From Mesomycoplasma hyorhinis ATCC 17981 (GTDB lineage: Bacteria; Bacillota_I; Bacilli_A; Mycoplasmatales; Metamycoplasmataceae), in NCBI RefSeq assembly GCF_000383515.1, contig NZ_KB911485.1:58341-122340 (forward strand): a stretch of DNA of 64,000 bases, written 5' to 3'. The notes beneath the pieces are model-generated. The model had not been told where the DNA came from. It saw only the letters and a list, made by a program, of their open reading frames with translations, and made no database searches. Of the stretch, positions 21,752 through 32,259 are shown piece by piece. Numbering within the stretch: position 1 is the first letter of the stretch; each line of letters opens with the position of its first letter. Made by a program: the position numbers and the translations under genes.

Positions 21752-22204
21752 ATGAAAATTACGATTATTGATTTTAATAATGATGAAGAAGATTTGAAGA
21801 AAATTTATTCTAAATTTGTAAAAAGAATTGAATTCTTTAGTAGTGTTAATTTCATTATTTTAAAAGAGAAAAAAGAAGTAAATATAGATAAAAAGAAGCA
21901 TTTAGAAACTTTAGAAATTATTAAAAATATTCCAAAAAATTCAAAAGTTTTTCTTTTTACTATAAATTCAAGACAACCAGATTCTATAGAATTTTCTAAA
22001 ACAATCACAAATGAAGCAAATATTACTTTAATAATTGGCGGTTCTAATGGAGTGGATGAACAAAAATTAGAACAAGAAATTAATAATTTAGAAAAAATAA
22101 GTTTTTCAAAACTAACTTTCCCACATAAAATATTTAAATTATTGGTACTAGAACAAATTTATCGAGCTTTTTGTATTCAAAAAAACATAAAATACCATAA
22201 ATAA
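21752..22204 (+). CDS. rlmH: 23S rRNA (pseudouridine-1915-N3)-methyltransferase RlmH
   Basis: 150 residues. A SPOUT-fold protein with FLFTINSRQPDSIEFSK, IIGGSNGVDE (SAM-binding knot) and a C-terminal KIFKLLVLEQIYRAFCIQ ending KYHK, the RlmH hallmark tail. It methylates pseudouridine 1915 in helix 69. Begins 3 nt after mnmG stop, in the same transcript; placement near oriC is typical. Confidence 0.93.
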   Translation: MKITIIDFNNDEEDLKKIYSKFVKRIEFFSSVNFIILKEKKEVNIDKKKHLETLEIIKNIPKNSKVFLFTINSRQPDSIEFSKTITNEANITLIIGGSNGVDEQKLEQEINNLEKISFSKLTFPHKIFKLLVLEQIYRAFCIQKNIKYHK

Positions 22205-22215
22205 AAGAGACAAAA

Positions 22216-23193
22216 ATGAAATTAGGAACACATAAAAAAATTGAAAACGCTATTATAGAACATGAAAATATCTTCATTTTTCATCATATCAGGCCTGATG
22301 GAGATTGTTTAGGTTCACAATTTGGTTTAGGTTTGGCTATTAGAAAAAGATTCAAGGATAAGAAAGTATTCTTCATCGGAAATGCATCAGGAGTATTAGA
22401 ATTTATGAATTTTACATTCATTGATGAAGAAGAAATTGAAGAAAAATACTTTGAGAATTCACTAGCCATCATTGTTGATACAGCAGGTCCTGAAAGAGTC
22501 GAAAAAAGTTATTTATTAGCTGAAAATAAATTTAAATGTACTGCAAGAATTGATCATCATCCTGTTGTTTCTTCTTTTGAATTCAACCATATTTGAGTTG
22601 ATTCTTCTTTTGTTGCAGCTGCTGAAATGATAGGTTATTTCTTGCTGAAAAATAAATGAGAAATTGATGAAGAGATAGCTTCATATGTATATTTAGGGCT
22701 TTACACAGATTCAAACAGATTTTTCTTTCCTTCTACAACAGCAAGAACTTTTTCAGTAGCTTCATTTTTGTTTAATTCTGGTTTTGATTTTAACAAAATC
22801 CACTTAGCACTTTCAAAAAGAGAAGAAAATGAAGTAGCTTTTTTAGCTTATGTTCTTTCTAACTATAAAAAAGAAGGAAAAGTTATTTATTTCCATGTGA
22901 CACAAAAGATTCGAGAAAAATTTAATTTAACAAAAGAGCAAGCAACATCTGTTAATATGCTAGCAAATATCGGGGACAACAGAGTTTGGATTTTCTTTGT
23001 AGATGAAGAAAAATTAATTAGAGTAAGACTTCGTTCAAATGGTCCTGTTATTAATACTTTAGCAAGCAAATATCAAGGTGGAGGGCATGCATTAGCAGCT
23101 GGCGCAAATATAAGAAACAAAAAAGAAATTAAAAAATTAGTTCAAGAAGCAGTAGAGATAGCGGAAGAGTACGAAAAAAATGAAAATAGGTAA
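22216..23193 (+). CDS. DHH/DHHA1 phosphoesterase, NrnA-like (copy 1)
   Basis: 325 residues. DHH domain: FHHIRPDGDCLGSQFG, VDTAG, RIDHHP, and YTDSNRF metal-ligand motifs; DHHA1 domain: RLRSNGPVI and GGGHALAAGA. Family members are oligoribonuclease/pAp phosphatases (NrnA) or c-di-AMP-derived pApA hydrolases. RBS AAAGAGAC is 7 nt before the ATG. It overlaps the second, paralogous gene by 14 nt. All metal-binding motifs are present, so both copies should be active; which substrate each takes cannot be read from the sequence. Confidence 0.9.
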
Positions 23194-24145
23194 TAAAAAG
23201 AAGACACTTGAACTAATTCAACAATTCGATTCTATTGTGATTTTTCACCATATTAGACCTGATGGAGATTGTTTAGGTTCACAATTTGGTTTAAAGGAAT
23301 TAATCAAAATTAACTTTCCTAATAAAAAGGTTTTCGCTGTTGGAGATGCTAAAAAATCCTTCAATTTTCTTCATTTAGAGCATGATACAATACCTTCAAA
23401 AGATGTTTTAGAAGATTCGCTAGCAATAGTTGTTGATGCTAATTTTAAAGAAAGAATTGAGTTTGCAAATTTATTTAATGAAAACAAATTTAAAGCTATT
23501 TTAAGAATTGATCACCATCCAAACGATGATGATTTGAATTCAACATATAAATGAGTTGATTCTTCTTATATAGCAAGCGCTGAACAAATTGCTGATTTAG
23601 CAAAATATGCAAAATGAAAAATAAATCAAAGAGCAGCAAATTTAATTTATCTTGGAATCTATACAGATTCAGGAAGATTTTTATATTCAAATACTTCTGC
23701 CAGAACACTTAATTTAGCCTCATTACTTTGAAAAAACGGAACTGATACAAAATTAATTCATTCACATTTAACTGCAAAATCATTAAAAGAAATTGAGTTT
23801 GAAACTTATATTTATTCAAAAATTCAAAAGACAAAAAATGTAATTTATTTTGTTTTAAATCAAAAGGAATTACAAAAATTAAACAAAACATCTAATAGTG
23901 CTTCTAGACCAAATATTATTGGAAATATAGATGAATTTAGAATTTGACTTTCCTTTGTTCAAGAAGAAACTTTAAACTGAAGAGTGGAATTTAGATCTAA
24001 TGGACCAGTAGTTAGAAATGTGGCAATCAAATGAAATGGTGGTGGTCACGAATTAGCTTCTGGTGCTATTATTTTTAATGAAGCTGACATAGAAAAAGTA
24101 GTTGAAGATTGTCAAAAAGAATACGAAAATTGAATTAAAAAATAA
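23180..24145 (+). CDS. DHH/DHHA1 phosphoesterase, NrnA-like (copy 2)
   Basis: 321 residues, read through several UGA Trp codons. Same motifs as the preceding gene: FHHIRPDGDCLGSQFG, VDAN, RIDHHP, YTDSGRF, and in the C-terminal domain RSNGPVV and GGGHELASGA. The ATG lies inside the end of copy 1 (14-nt overlap), so the pair is translated together. Tandem nrnA-like paralogues are known in mycoplasmas. Sequence differs enough between copies (for example WVDSSYIASAEQ versus WVDSSFVAAAEM) that the duplication is old, suggesting separate substrates. Last gene of the dnaA-side run. Confidence 0.9.
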
Positions 24146-24150
24146 AAAAC

Positions 24151-24178
24151 CCAAACAAAAAAGAAAATTTGTTCGGGA
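24151..24178. terminator. Convergent terminator hairpin
   Basis: CCCAAACAAA / TTTGTTCGGG with one mismatch, loop A/G-rich. On the minus strand it is followed by TTTTTTATTTTTT, so it best serves the leftward gene that ends at 24216, and may also stop the rightward DHH transcript. Confidence 0.65.
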
Positions 24179-24215
24179 AATAAAATAAACTAAAGAATGA
24201 AATTAAACTTACACC

Positions 24216-24788
24216 CTATTGTTTATTACGTTCTCACTGTCTATAATTAAGTTGGTTGATATTGGAAAGTGTAGATTCTACTGATTCGACAAAATTAATA
24301 ACAACTTCTTTATGTTTTTTTCTAAAAAATAAGGGAACTCCTTTTAAAAAACATCAAAAATCTTCTTTTAAATTATTTAATACAGTAGTTTCTTGTCTTA
24401 TTGTTTGAAACATCGCTAAGTCATTTATTCCAATACTTGTATTAATTAAATTTAATGTCTCAACTAGTTCTGAAGTTTTTTCTTCATGCATATAATGTAA
24501 AGAATTTAAAAATTTCTTTATACGTTCTTGATTTATTTTTACTCTAATATAAACAATAAAAGCAAAAATATCTAAAATTAATGCAATTATAATTAAGGCA
24601 TAATTTACGTTTCCCCATCCTTTAAATAAACCAACAAAAAATAAAATTCAAAAAAGTACAGAAGAAACAACTGTTCCAATCCAAACAAACAAAACCTTAT
24701 CGACAGTTTTAAATTTTTTAATCGCTTCTTTAATAGTAGATAAATAAGAAGAGTAATCTTGTGTAATTACTTTAAAGTTATCATTCAT
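24216..24788 (-). CDS. Two-TM membrane protein of unknown function
   Basis: 190 residues when UGA is Trp: MNDNFKVITQDYSSYLST... Two hydrophobic segments (about 31-53 and 62-83) are joined by a short Gly/Trp loop, followed by a long helical cytosolic tail (MHEEKTSELVETLNLIN, ending NYRQWERNK). The pattern resembles the three small membrane proteins at 41367-42746 (TM hairpin plus charged helix). No family recognised. There is no ribosome binding site: a 17-base A tract lies 9 nt before the ATG. Divergent from the lipoamide dehydrogenase-like gene. Confidence 0.75.
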
Positions 24789-24797
24789 AATGTTCTA

Positions 24798-24814
24798 TTT
24801 TTTTTTTTTTTTTT
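24798..24814. repeat. T17 homopolymer between divergent genes
   Basis: Seventeen T on the plus strand (A17 on the minus), ending 9 nt before the ATG of the leftward membrane protein gene and about 50 nt from the -10 box of the rightward flavoprotein gene. Such tracts are slippage-prone. Confidence 0.8.
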
Positions 24815-24862
24815 GAATAAAAATTAAAATTAGCATTTTTTTCGATAAAGCAACGAAAAGAG

Positions 24863-24868
24863 TATAAT
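24863..24868 (+). promoter_or_regulatory. -10 box of the lipoamide dehydrogenase-like gene
   Basis: TATAAT ends 9 nt before the ATG at 24878, so the transcript probably starts at or next to the start codon (leaderless). No ribosome binding site is present. Confidence 0.55.
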
Positions 24869-24877
24869 AGCTATATT

Positions 24878-26254
24878 ATGAATAAAGAGATTAAAAAATT
24901 TGATATTGCTGTTTTAGGAGCTGGTCCAGGTGGATATTCATTAGCACTTTTATTGGTTAAAAACAACAAAAAAGTAGTACTTTTTGAAAGACAAGATTTA
25001 GGTGGGACTTGTGTAAATGAAGGTTGCATTCCAACTAAAACCCTTATAAAATCAGCTAGAGTATTTGAAGAAGTAAAAAGAAGTTCACAATTTGGAGTTC
25101 ATACTCATAAAGTGCACTTTAATTTTTTTGAAATTCAAGCAAGAAGAAAGAAAAATAAAGAAAAATTAAACAACGCAATACTAAATGGTTTAACTAATGC
25201 AGGTGTTGAAGTTGTTTTTGGTGAAGCTACAATTTTAGATCAAAACAATGCAAGAGTTAACAAAGAAGATTATACTTTTGACAAACTTATTCTATCTAGT
25301 GGTTCTTCTTCAAGAAAAATCAACATAGAAGGACAAGAACTAGTAGAAAATGAAGGAAGATTATTATATTCAACAGATCTTTTAAATATTAATAAAGCTC
25401 CTAAAAAACTAGTGATAATTGGTGCAGGTCCTATTTCATTAGAATTTGCTTATCTTTTCTCTGCTTTAGGGTCTGAAGTTTCAATTGTTGAATCAAGAGA
25501 ATTTTTAGGTAACTTTGATACAAAATTACAATCAAATGTTAAAGAATATTTACAACAAAGAAATATTAAAATTTATGAAAATTCAAAAGTTGTTAAATTC
25601 ACAGATGCAAACACAGTTTTAATAGAAAATGAAGAACAAATGACTTTAGGATTTTGTAGAGTTTTAATTGCAGTTGGAAGAGTTGCTAATACAGAATCCT
25701 TTAAAAATCTAAACTTAGAATTAAATCCAAATCAATCAGTTAAAGTTGATCACAGAAATAAAACTTCATTAGAAAATGTTTATGCAATTGGTGATGTAAC
25801 TGGTTCAATGATGCTTTCTTCAATCGCATATAAACAAGGTGATATAGTTGCAAAAGAGATTTTAGAATTCGAAAATGAAGAAACTTTAGATGTTTCAACA
25901 ACTCCATGAGCAATTTACTTAAATCAAGATGTTGCTGGTGTTGGTTTAAGTGATAAACAATTAGAAAGAGAAGGAGTTGATTTTGTTTCAGTTGAAATTC
26001 CTGCTTCTTCACTTCCAAGAGCTCATGCAGATAACTTAGAAAAACAATTTTCATTTTTAAAAATGAATGTAGAAAAATCAACAGGAAGAATTCTAGGTTG
26101 CTTTATGTTTTTAGAAGATGCTTCTAATTTAATTAATACTATTGCTTTGGCAGTTAAAAATAATTTAACAATCTTTGATTTACAAAAATCAACTTATACA
26201 CATCCAACATTATCAGAAGCAATTTATTATCTTTCAAGAAGTTTTGTTTTTTAA
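24878..26254 (+). CDS. Dihydrolipoyl dehydrogenase-like FAD/NAD disulfide oxidoreductase
   Basis: 458 residues. FAD motif VLGAGPGGYSLALLL, redox disulfide GGTCVNEGCIPTKT (two Cys spaced by four), NAD motif VIIGAGPISLEFAYLF, the AIGDVTG FAD ribityl site and the C-terminal HPTLSEAIYYL with the His-Glu pair of lipoamide dehydrogenase. It should transfer electrons between a dithiol and NAD. There is no lipoyl domain and no E1/E2 genes nearby, so it either serves a pyruvate dehydrogenase complex encoded elsewhere or another disulfide substrate. One UGA Trp near residue 344. Leaderless promoter; terminator at 26298-26318. Confidence 0.9.
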
Positions 26255-26297
26255 AAAAATAAAATTATTTTTTAATAATTAAATCTAAAAAAAAAAA

Positions 26298-26320
26298 AAA
26301 ATGGCTTTATGCCATTTTTT
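26298..26320. terminator. Bidirectional terminator
   Basis: AAAATGGC/GCCATTTT around a TTTAT loop, flanked by a run of 15 A on the left and T7 on the right, so it can terminate both the rightward flavoprotein gene and the leftward DUF2188 gene. Confidence 0.8.
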
Positions 26321-26493
26321 TATGCCTTTCTGTACTGTCCGTTAACTTGTTCCACCATAACACTTGTTGTTTTTTTTAAGCTTTTTGCATATTCAATTGC
26401 TTCTTTTTGTGTTGCAAAAGTTTTTGTAACTTTTTCTGCTTGTGGGTTTTTAACAGCTCATGCATTATTGTGTCTTACTACGTATTTTGTCAT
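26320..26493 (-). CDS. DUF2188-domain small protein
   Basis: 57 residues: MTKYVVRHNNAWAVKNPQAE, then KTFATQKEAIEYAKSLKK and a final QVNGQYRKA. The pattern (strand with xYVVxHxxxWAVKN, a helix with QKEAIEYAK, and an ending xxxGxxRx) is that of the DUF2188 family, small beta-beta-alpha proteins of unknown function found in many bacteria. RBS AAAAGGA precedes the ATG at 26493. One UGA Trp. Too short for ordinary ORF cut-offs. Confidence 0.8.
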
Positions 26494-26543
26494 ATTTTTT
26501 TCCTTTTTTATGCTATAAATTTTAAAACAAAAATTTATTTTTT

Positions 26544-29018
26544 TTATTTTTTCTTTGATAAATAATAATTTAATTTGTTTTTATAATCTTCTAATTTAGA
26601 TTTTTCTAATTCAATTTTTTCTTTAGGTGCTTTTGCTAAGAAATTAGGATTTGACAAGATTGTAGAAGATCTTTGAACTTCGGATTCTAAATATTTAATT
26701 TCTTTTTCTATTCTTAATTGTTCTTCATTTTGTTTGGATTCTGAAAGATTTAAGAAAATTTCGAAATTATTGGTTTTTAAAATAGAAACATTATTTTCAA
26801 AGATTTCAGCAATTGCTAATTTATTGATTAAGTTCAATGAATCAGAATCTAAAGAATTATTTTTAATTCAATATTGTAATTTTTCTTTTTTAGAAATATT
26901 ATGTTTTTCACGATATTTTCTAAGTTCAGAAACAATTTCAATAACTTTATCAATTTTTTCTGTGTTTTTATAATTTCTAAACATTAATCTTTTTTGCTCA
27001 AGTAGCTCTTCGTTAAAGATTTCTTTAAATAAATAATCAGTTAAAAATGGAATAAAAGGATGTAGAACAATTAAAACTTTTTTAAGAACCTTTCTTAAAT
27101 GATATCCATTTTGATGTAATTTATTTAATTCAATATATCAAGATGAAAAATCTTCAAAAACAAACTCGTTTATAGATTTAGAAATTAATGAAAAATTATA
27201 TTTATTCATATATTTGGAAATTGTTTTGTTTAAAACAGTTAATTTATTTAAGATTCATAAATCCACAAAATTTTGTTTTGTTTTTTTAGATTCTAAAGAT
27301 TTAATATATTTTGCAATATTTCATAATTTGTTATTCAAACTTCAAGCAGCATTTAATTTTTCAATATTGAATTTAATGTCTTGTCCTGGAGTTGAATTAA
27401 AAATTAAAGTAGCTCTTAAAACATCGGAGCCATATTCTTCAATCACTTCCATTGGATCAATTCCATTACCTAAGGATTTGGACATTTTTTTACCATTCAT
27501 ATCACGAATTAAACCATGTAAAAGAACAGCATTGAAAGGTTTTTTCTTTGTGATTTCAAGTGCTAAAAAATACATTCTAGCTACTCAAAAGAAGATAATA
27601 TCCCAACCTGTTACTAATAAATTTGTTGGATAATATTTTTTAACAATATCTAATTTTTGTGGCCAACCTAAAAATACAAAAGGTGTTAAACCTGAAGAAA
27701 ATCAAGTATCTAAAACATCTTCGTCTTGAATTCAACCTGCACCAGGGTTTTGTTTTTGAACTTTAATTTCTTCATTTTTATATCAAACAGGAATTCTGTG
27801 TCCTCATCAAAGTTGACGGGAAATTGTTCAATCGTGAACATTTTCCATTCAAGAAATCATTGTTTTTCTAAATTTAGAAGGATAAAATAAAACTTTATCT
27901 TTTGAATTTAAATGCTCTAAAAGATTTTGTGCAAGTTTTTTCATTGAAATAAATCATTGTGGTTGAACAAGAATCTCAACAACTTCATCACTTCTTTGTG
28001 AAAATCCTACATTAGAAATAATGTTTTCTGTTTTTAAAAGTAGATCTTTTTCTTTTAGATAATTAGCAATTAAATCTCTAGCTTCAATTCTATCTTTGTT
28101 TTTAAATCCTTCAACTTGACTTGTTAGTTTTCCGTTGATATCGATACATTCAACAGCATTTAAATTATGTTTTTGCATAATATCAAAATCAGCCATACTA
28201 TGTGAAGAAACTTTCATAACTCCAGAACCAAAATTGATATCTACATATTCATCTAAAATAATTGGAATTAGCTTGTTGGTAAAAGGATGAATAACTTTTT
28301 TGTTTGCATATTTTAAGTACCTTTTATCCTTTGGATTTATAGCTAAAGCAACATCACAAGAAATAGTTTCAATTCTAGTGGTAGCAACAGTTAAGAACTC
28401 ATCGGAATTTTGGATAAAGTACTTTAAATAGTACATTTTTTGTTCAACTGGTTTGTTTATTACTTCAATATTTGAAAGAGCTGTTTTTAGTTTAACATCT
28501 CAATTAATTGCACGATTTGCTTTATAAATGAAGCCTTTTTTGTACAAAGTAACAAATACATCACTAACAGCTTCTTGTGCTTGTGGATCTAAAGTAAATC
28601 TTTCTTTTGTGTAATCAAAACCAAGACCTAATTTAAATCATTGTTCTTTGATATTTTGATAATATTCATCTTTTCATTCGAACACTTTTTCTAAAAATTT
28701 TTGTCTACCCAAATCTTCTTTTTTGATGTTTTGTTTAAGAAGTTTTTCTTCTACTTTTGCTTGAGTTGCAATTCCTGCATGATCTACTGCTGGAAGAAAT
28801 AAAACATCATAACCTTTTAATTTTTTAAATCTGATGATTGTGTCCTGTAAATAACTATCTCAAGCATGACCAAGATGTAATTTTCCTGTTACATTTGGAG
28901 GAGGTAAAATTATTGAAAAAGGTTTTTTTGGATTTCTATTTGCAACAAAATATTTTTTATCAATCCATTTTTGGTTAATGTTCTTTTCGACAAATGAATG
29001 ATTGTATTTATTTTCCAT
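26544..29018 (-). CDS. valS: Valyl-tRNA synthetase
   Basis: 824 residues. [16 protein letters not shown] holds the HIGH motif (HLGH), [13 protein letters not shown] the KMSKS motif, and the editing domain lies between ([15 protein letters not shown]). The C-terminus ends in a helical coiled coil ([20 protein letters not shown]), as in ValRS. It charges tRNA-Val. Several UGA Trp codons. The start overlaps the end of the upstream 728-residue gene by 11 nt, so they are translationally coupled; RBS AAAGGA lies 8 nt before ATG. Confidence 0.96.
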
Positions 29019-31194
29019 TTTTTTCCTTTAAATTTATATCTAATTTTGGTTTTTGAATTTTAATGTCACTGATAAAAATATCATCTTCTGCAATAGGATA
29101 ATCGCCTTTTTCTAAAGTCTTTTGTAGATTTAAAATTGTTTGAGATTTTTCTTCTTGAATTTTATCAGATCACTCTTCTCAAATATTTTTTATTTTATTA
29201 AATCCACTGAATTCAACGTTTTGATAATAAAACTCATCATATTTTTTAGTCGGTAAATCTTTTAATAAATCAAGATCAAAATCATGATGATTAAAAAAGT
29301 AATTAGCAAAAGTGGTTTCAAATTCAGGTTTGTAATCATTGTTTACAAAAGATTCAATAATTTTATTTTTTTCTATAAACAAGAAATTGAGAAATTGTGG
29401 TTTTAAAAATTTGTTAGAAAAAATTATTAGAGATTGATTTTGTTTTTTAAATCTTAAAAAATGATCAATAAATGAATTGGGTTCAAAGTAGAAATTTGAA
29501 GTATTTAGGAAGTAAAATTCATAATGAAATCATTGAGAAATTGAGCATTCAAGATTAATTTTTTGTTCTTCGTTTAGTTCTTTGTATTTTTTAAATAAAA
29601 CACCATGATTGAAATTATTTTTTTCACAAAAACTAATTATTTCTTTTTCTAAAATGAAATTATAAAAATATTTATTATTTAAAATGTTGTTTTTATGACT
29701 TGATTTAATTTCCCTGTTTTGAATATTTTCGAAAGTTTCTTTACAAAAAGAGTTAATGAATTCTAAGTCAGCAAAAGTATCAGTATGTTTTTTTACAAGT
29801 TCAAAAAGAATTTTTTTAATTCTTTTTAATTTGTCTTCATTTTCTTCTCTAATACTAGAATGAAGTTTGAAATTTTTAATTATTGAATCTTTAATTCAGT
29901 TTTGTGTAGATTTTTGTTCGTATAAAGAATTTAAGTAAGTTCAATAAGTGTGTGAATTTTGAAATTTTTCACGAATTTCTTCTTTTTGCTTTGCGATTTG
30001 ATTTTCAAGTTCGCGTTTTTCTTTATTTTTGATTTTTCATTGCGAAAATTTATCAAGTAAATTAGCTAAAAAAGTTTTATAACTTCAATAACTTGTTTTG
30101 AAATTAACATTAAAACAACTTTTAACTCATCGAGTTTTATCGGATTTTGGATTGTCAACAATTTTTGCAAAATTAGTATGAAGTCAACTATATCAATAAT
30201 CATAAAAAGTTATTAAATCAAAACTATTTTTTGAATTAAAAATAAACTTATATTTTCATAGTTTTAAAAACTTTTTATTTAAAATAAAATAAACTTTAAT
30301 TAATTTATTTTTATCAAATCTTGCATCTTGAGATGCTTCTTTTATGTCACTAATTATTAGTTTTTTTAAGAAATAATAAATAGTATTTTTTTTCTTTAAA
30401 ACCTTCTTTTTCTTTATTCATTTACTAATGAATCTGTATTTTAAAGCTTTTGATTCAAGTTCATTATCTAATTCATTATTATTAGGATTTTTGAGGATAT
30501 TATTGTGTTTATAATGTTCTAAATAATAAATATCAACAACAGAATTAAGAGATACTAAATTTTTGTCTAATTTAGAAATAAAATTTAAATAAGGTTTTTC
30601 AAATTTGATTAAATCATCAATTTTTTCTTGATAATATTGAAAATAACTCGATTTAAATTGTCAAATAAGAATTCAGATTTTTTTAAGAACGTATAAGAAA
30701 TTAGATTCAGAAAAAGAACTTTCATCAATTTCTTTATCCAATTTTTCTATTATTAAATTTAAAAGTTTGGAATAATTTTGTTGTTCAAAAAATGCTAGTT
30801 CAAAATTAATGTGCTTTTCTTGTAAGTATTTTTTTTCTAGAATGTATTTTTGTTTTAAACATTCAGAGTTAGTTTCTGCTGCAAATCTTTGTCTTAGAAA
30901 ATTAAAAATAGAGTAATCTTTATACTTTTCAAAGTCATTTTTAGAAAGGAAATTGAAGTAAAATTTATTTTTATTTTTGAGATTATCAAGAATTTCTCCG
31001 TCGTTGAAAATGATTCCGTTATAGTTAACACTTTTAGTTAGAATTTGTTTAAATTTATTTCATAATTGTTCATCAGATGAATAAATTAAAGTATCTTCAC
31101 CTTTTAAAAAGTTGAAAGTAAAATGATCAAAATTTTTATTGTTTATTTGAAAGAAAAATAAGCCAAGTTTTTGCAAGTCATCATTTGATTTCAT
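29008..31194 (-). CDS. Large Trp/Phe/Lys-rich protein of unknown function
   Basis: 728 residues, intact when UGA is Trp, which occurs many times. It has no signal peptide or membrane segment and no motif I recognise. It is built of long Lys/Glu/Asn-rich helices with many aromatic residues, including a coiled-coil stretch ([19 protein letters not shown] near residue 400). The end overlaps valS by 11 nt. It starts just after an ECF S-component gene. Possibly a mycoplasma-specific cytoplasmic protein; its lack of disruptions suggests it is under selection. Confidence 0.75.
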
Positions 31195-31205
31195 AAACAC
31201 CTAAT

Positions 31206-32141
31206 TTAATATGAATAAAAACTTTTATTGTTAACCATTGGAATAATAATACTAGAAGTTAGATAGATTACACTTAAGTTTATTCATATTTTAATTGGAG
31301 AAGTTAAAAAATGGCTTATTAATGACGTTTCAAAGCTGTCTAAAACTCCTGATTGAACATCACCAAAAGCAATAATAATATTTCCTAAAGGTTCATGTAA
31401 AGCAGAAAAAGCTACAATTGGAGCCATTCTTAAATACATTTCATTTCTAATAAAAAATTTAAAAAACCTAGCAAACAATAAAAAGATAATCATTGAAGTA
31501 GAACCAAAAACAACAAGTAAAATTCCATAAAGTTTCTTGTTGATGAATTTATTTTTTTTGATTATTTCATCTGGAATAAAATAGATAGTAGTTGCAATAC
31601 AAACTACAACAATAAAAATAATGATTGAGTTTGTGATTCAAGAAAAATTAAGTCAATGTTTATTGTATTTAAGAGCTTCAGTTTTCTTGATTTTTGTTTG
31701 TAAAAGTGAGATTTTTTGTTCAATCATTTTTCTTTTAGTTTCATCATTTTCAGAAATTAACTGAGCTTGTAAAACTTCAATTTTATCTTCGTGTCTTTTA
31801 ATAATACTTGCATTAGCAAAAAATTTTTTCCCTTGCTTGATAAAAATTCAAAAGAAGATTCCTGGTATAAATCCAGTAACCCCTAAATAAAAAGTATAAA
31901 AAATTGAATAAAGAGAAGGAACAAACATAAAGGTAATTAAATCTGATAAAACTCCAGTTAAAAACCCAACAATTGGTCCAAAAATGAAGCCAGTCAGTTT
32001 AACAGGCAAACCAACAACAGAGTATTTAAATGTTGGTAAAATGGAAGGAGGAAAAATTCTAACACTAATAATTAGCATTATGACAGTAATAGAAACAAAA
32101 ATTGAAATAAAAGCAATTGATTTATTACTTCACTTTTTCAT
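31206..32141 (-). CDS. ECF transporter S component with a coiled-coil insert
   Basis: 311 residues with six hydrophobic segments. The first half has the ECF substrate-binding S-component pattern: a basic start, SVRIFPPSILPTFKYSVVGL, then PVKLTGFIFGPIVGFLTGV-like glycine-rich loop and FVPSLYSIFYTFYLGVTGF. Between TM3 and TM4 a charged helical insert (KRHEDKIEVLQAQLISEN, about residues 105-150) is unusual for the family. S components capture a vitamin or nutrient and pair with a shared EcfT/EcfA energising module, which is not in this window. Strong RBS AGGAGGGAAAAC. Substrate cannot be told (folate-like or riboflavin-like are options). Confidence 0.75.
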
Positions 32142-32259
32142 GTTTTCCCTCCTTAGTATTTTTAAATTTTACTAAAAAAAGTTATCTCAAAGAATACAAA
32201 AAGAGTTTTTTTATCATTAATTGTCTTTTTGTTTCATTTTTCAAGATTTTTTAGTGTTT

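Noticed and set aside
25740..26081. 113-codon minus-strand ORF
   Set aside because: Antisense of the lipoamide dehydrogenase-like gene; no RBS, Leu/His-biased translation.
26309..26518. 69-codon plus-strand ORF
   Set aside because: Antisense shadow of the DUF2188 gene, which has a better RBS and family match.
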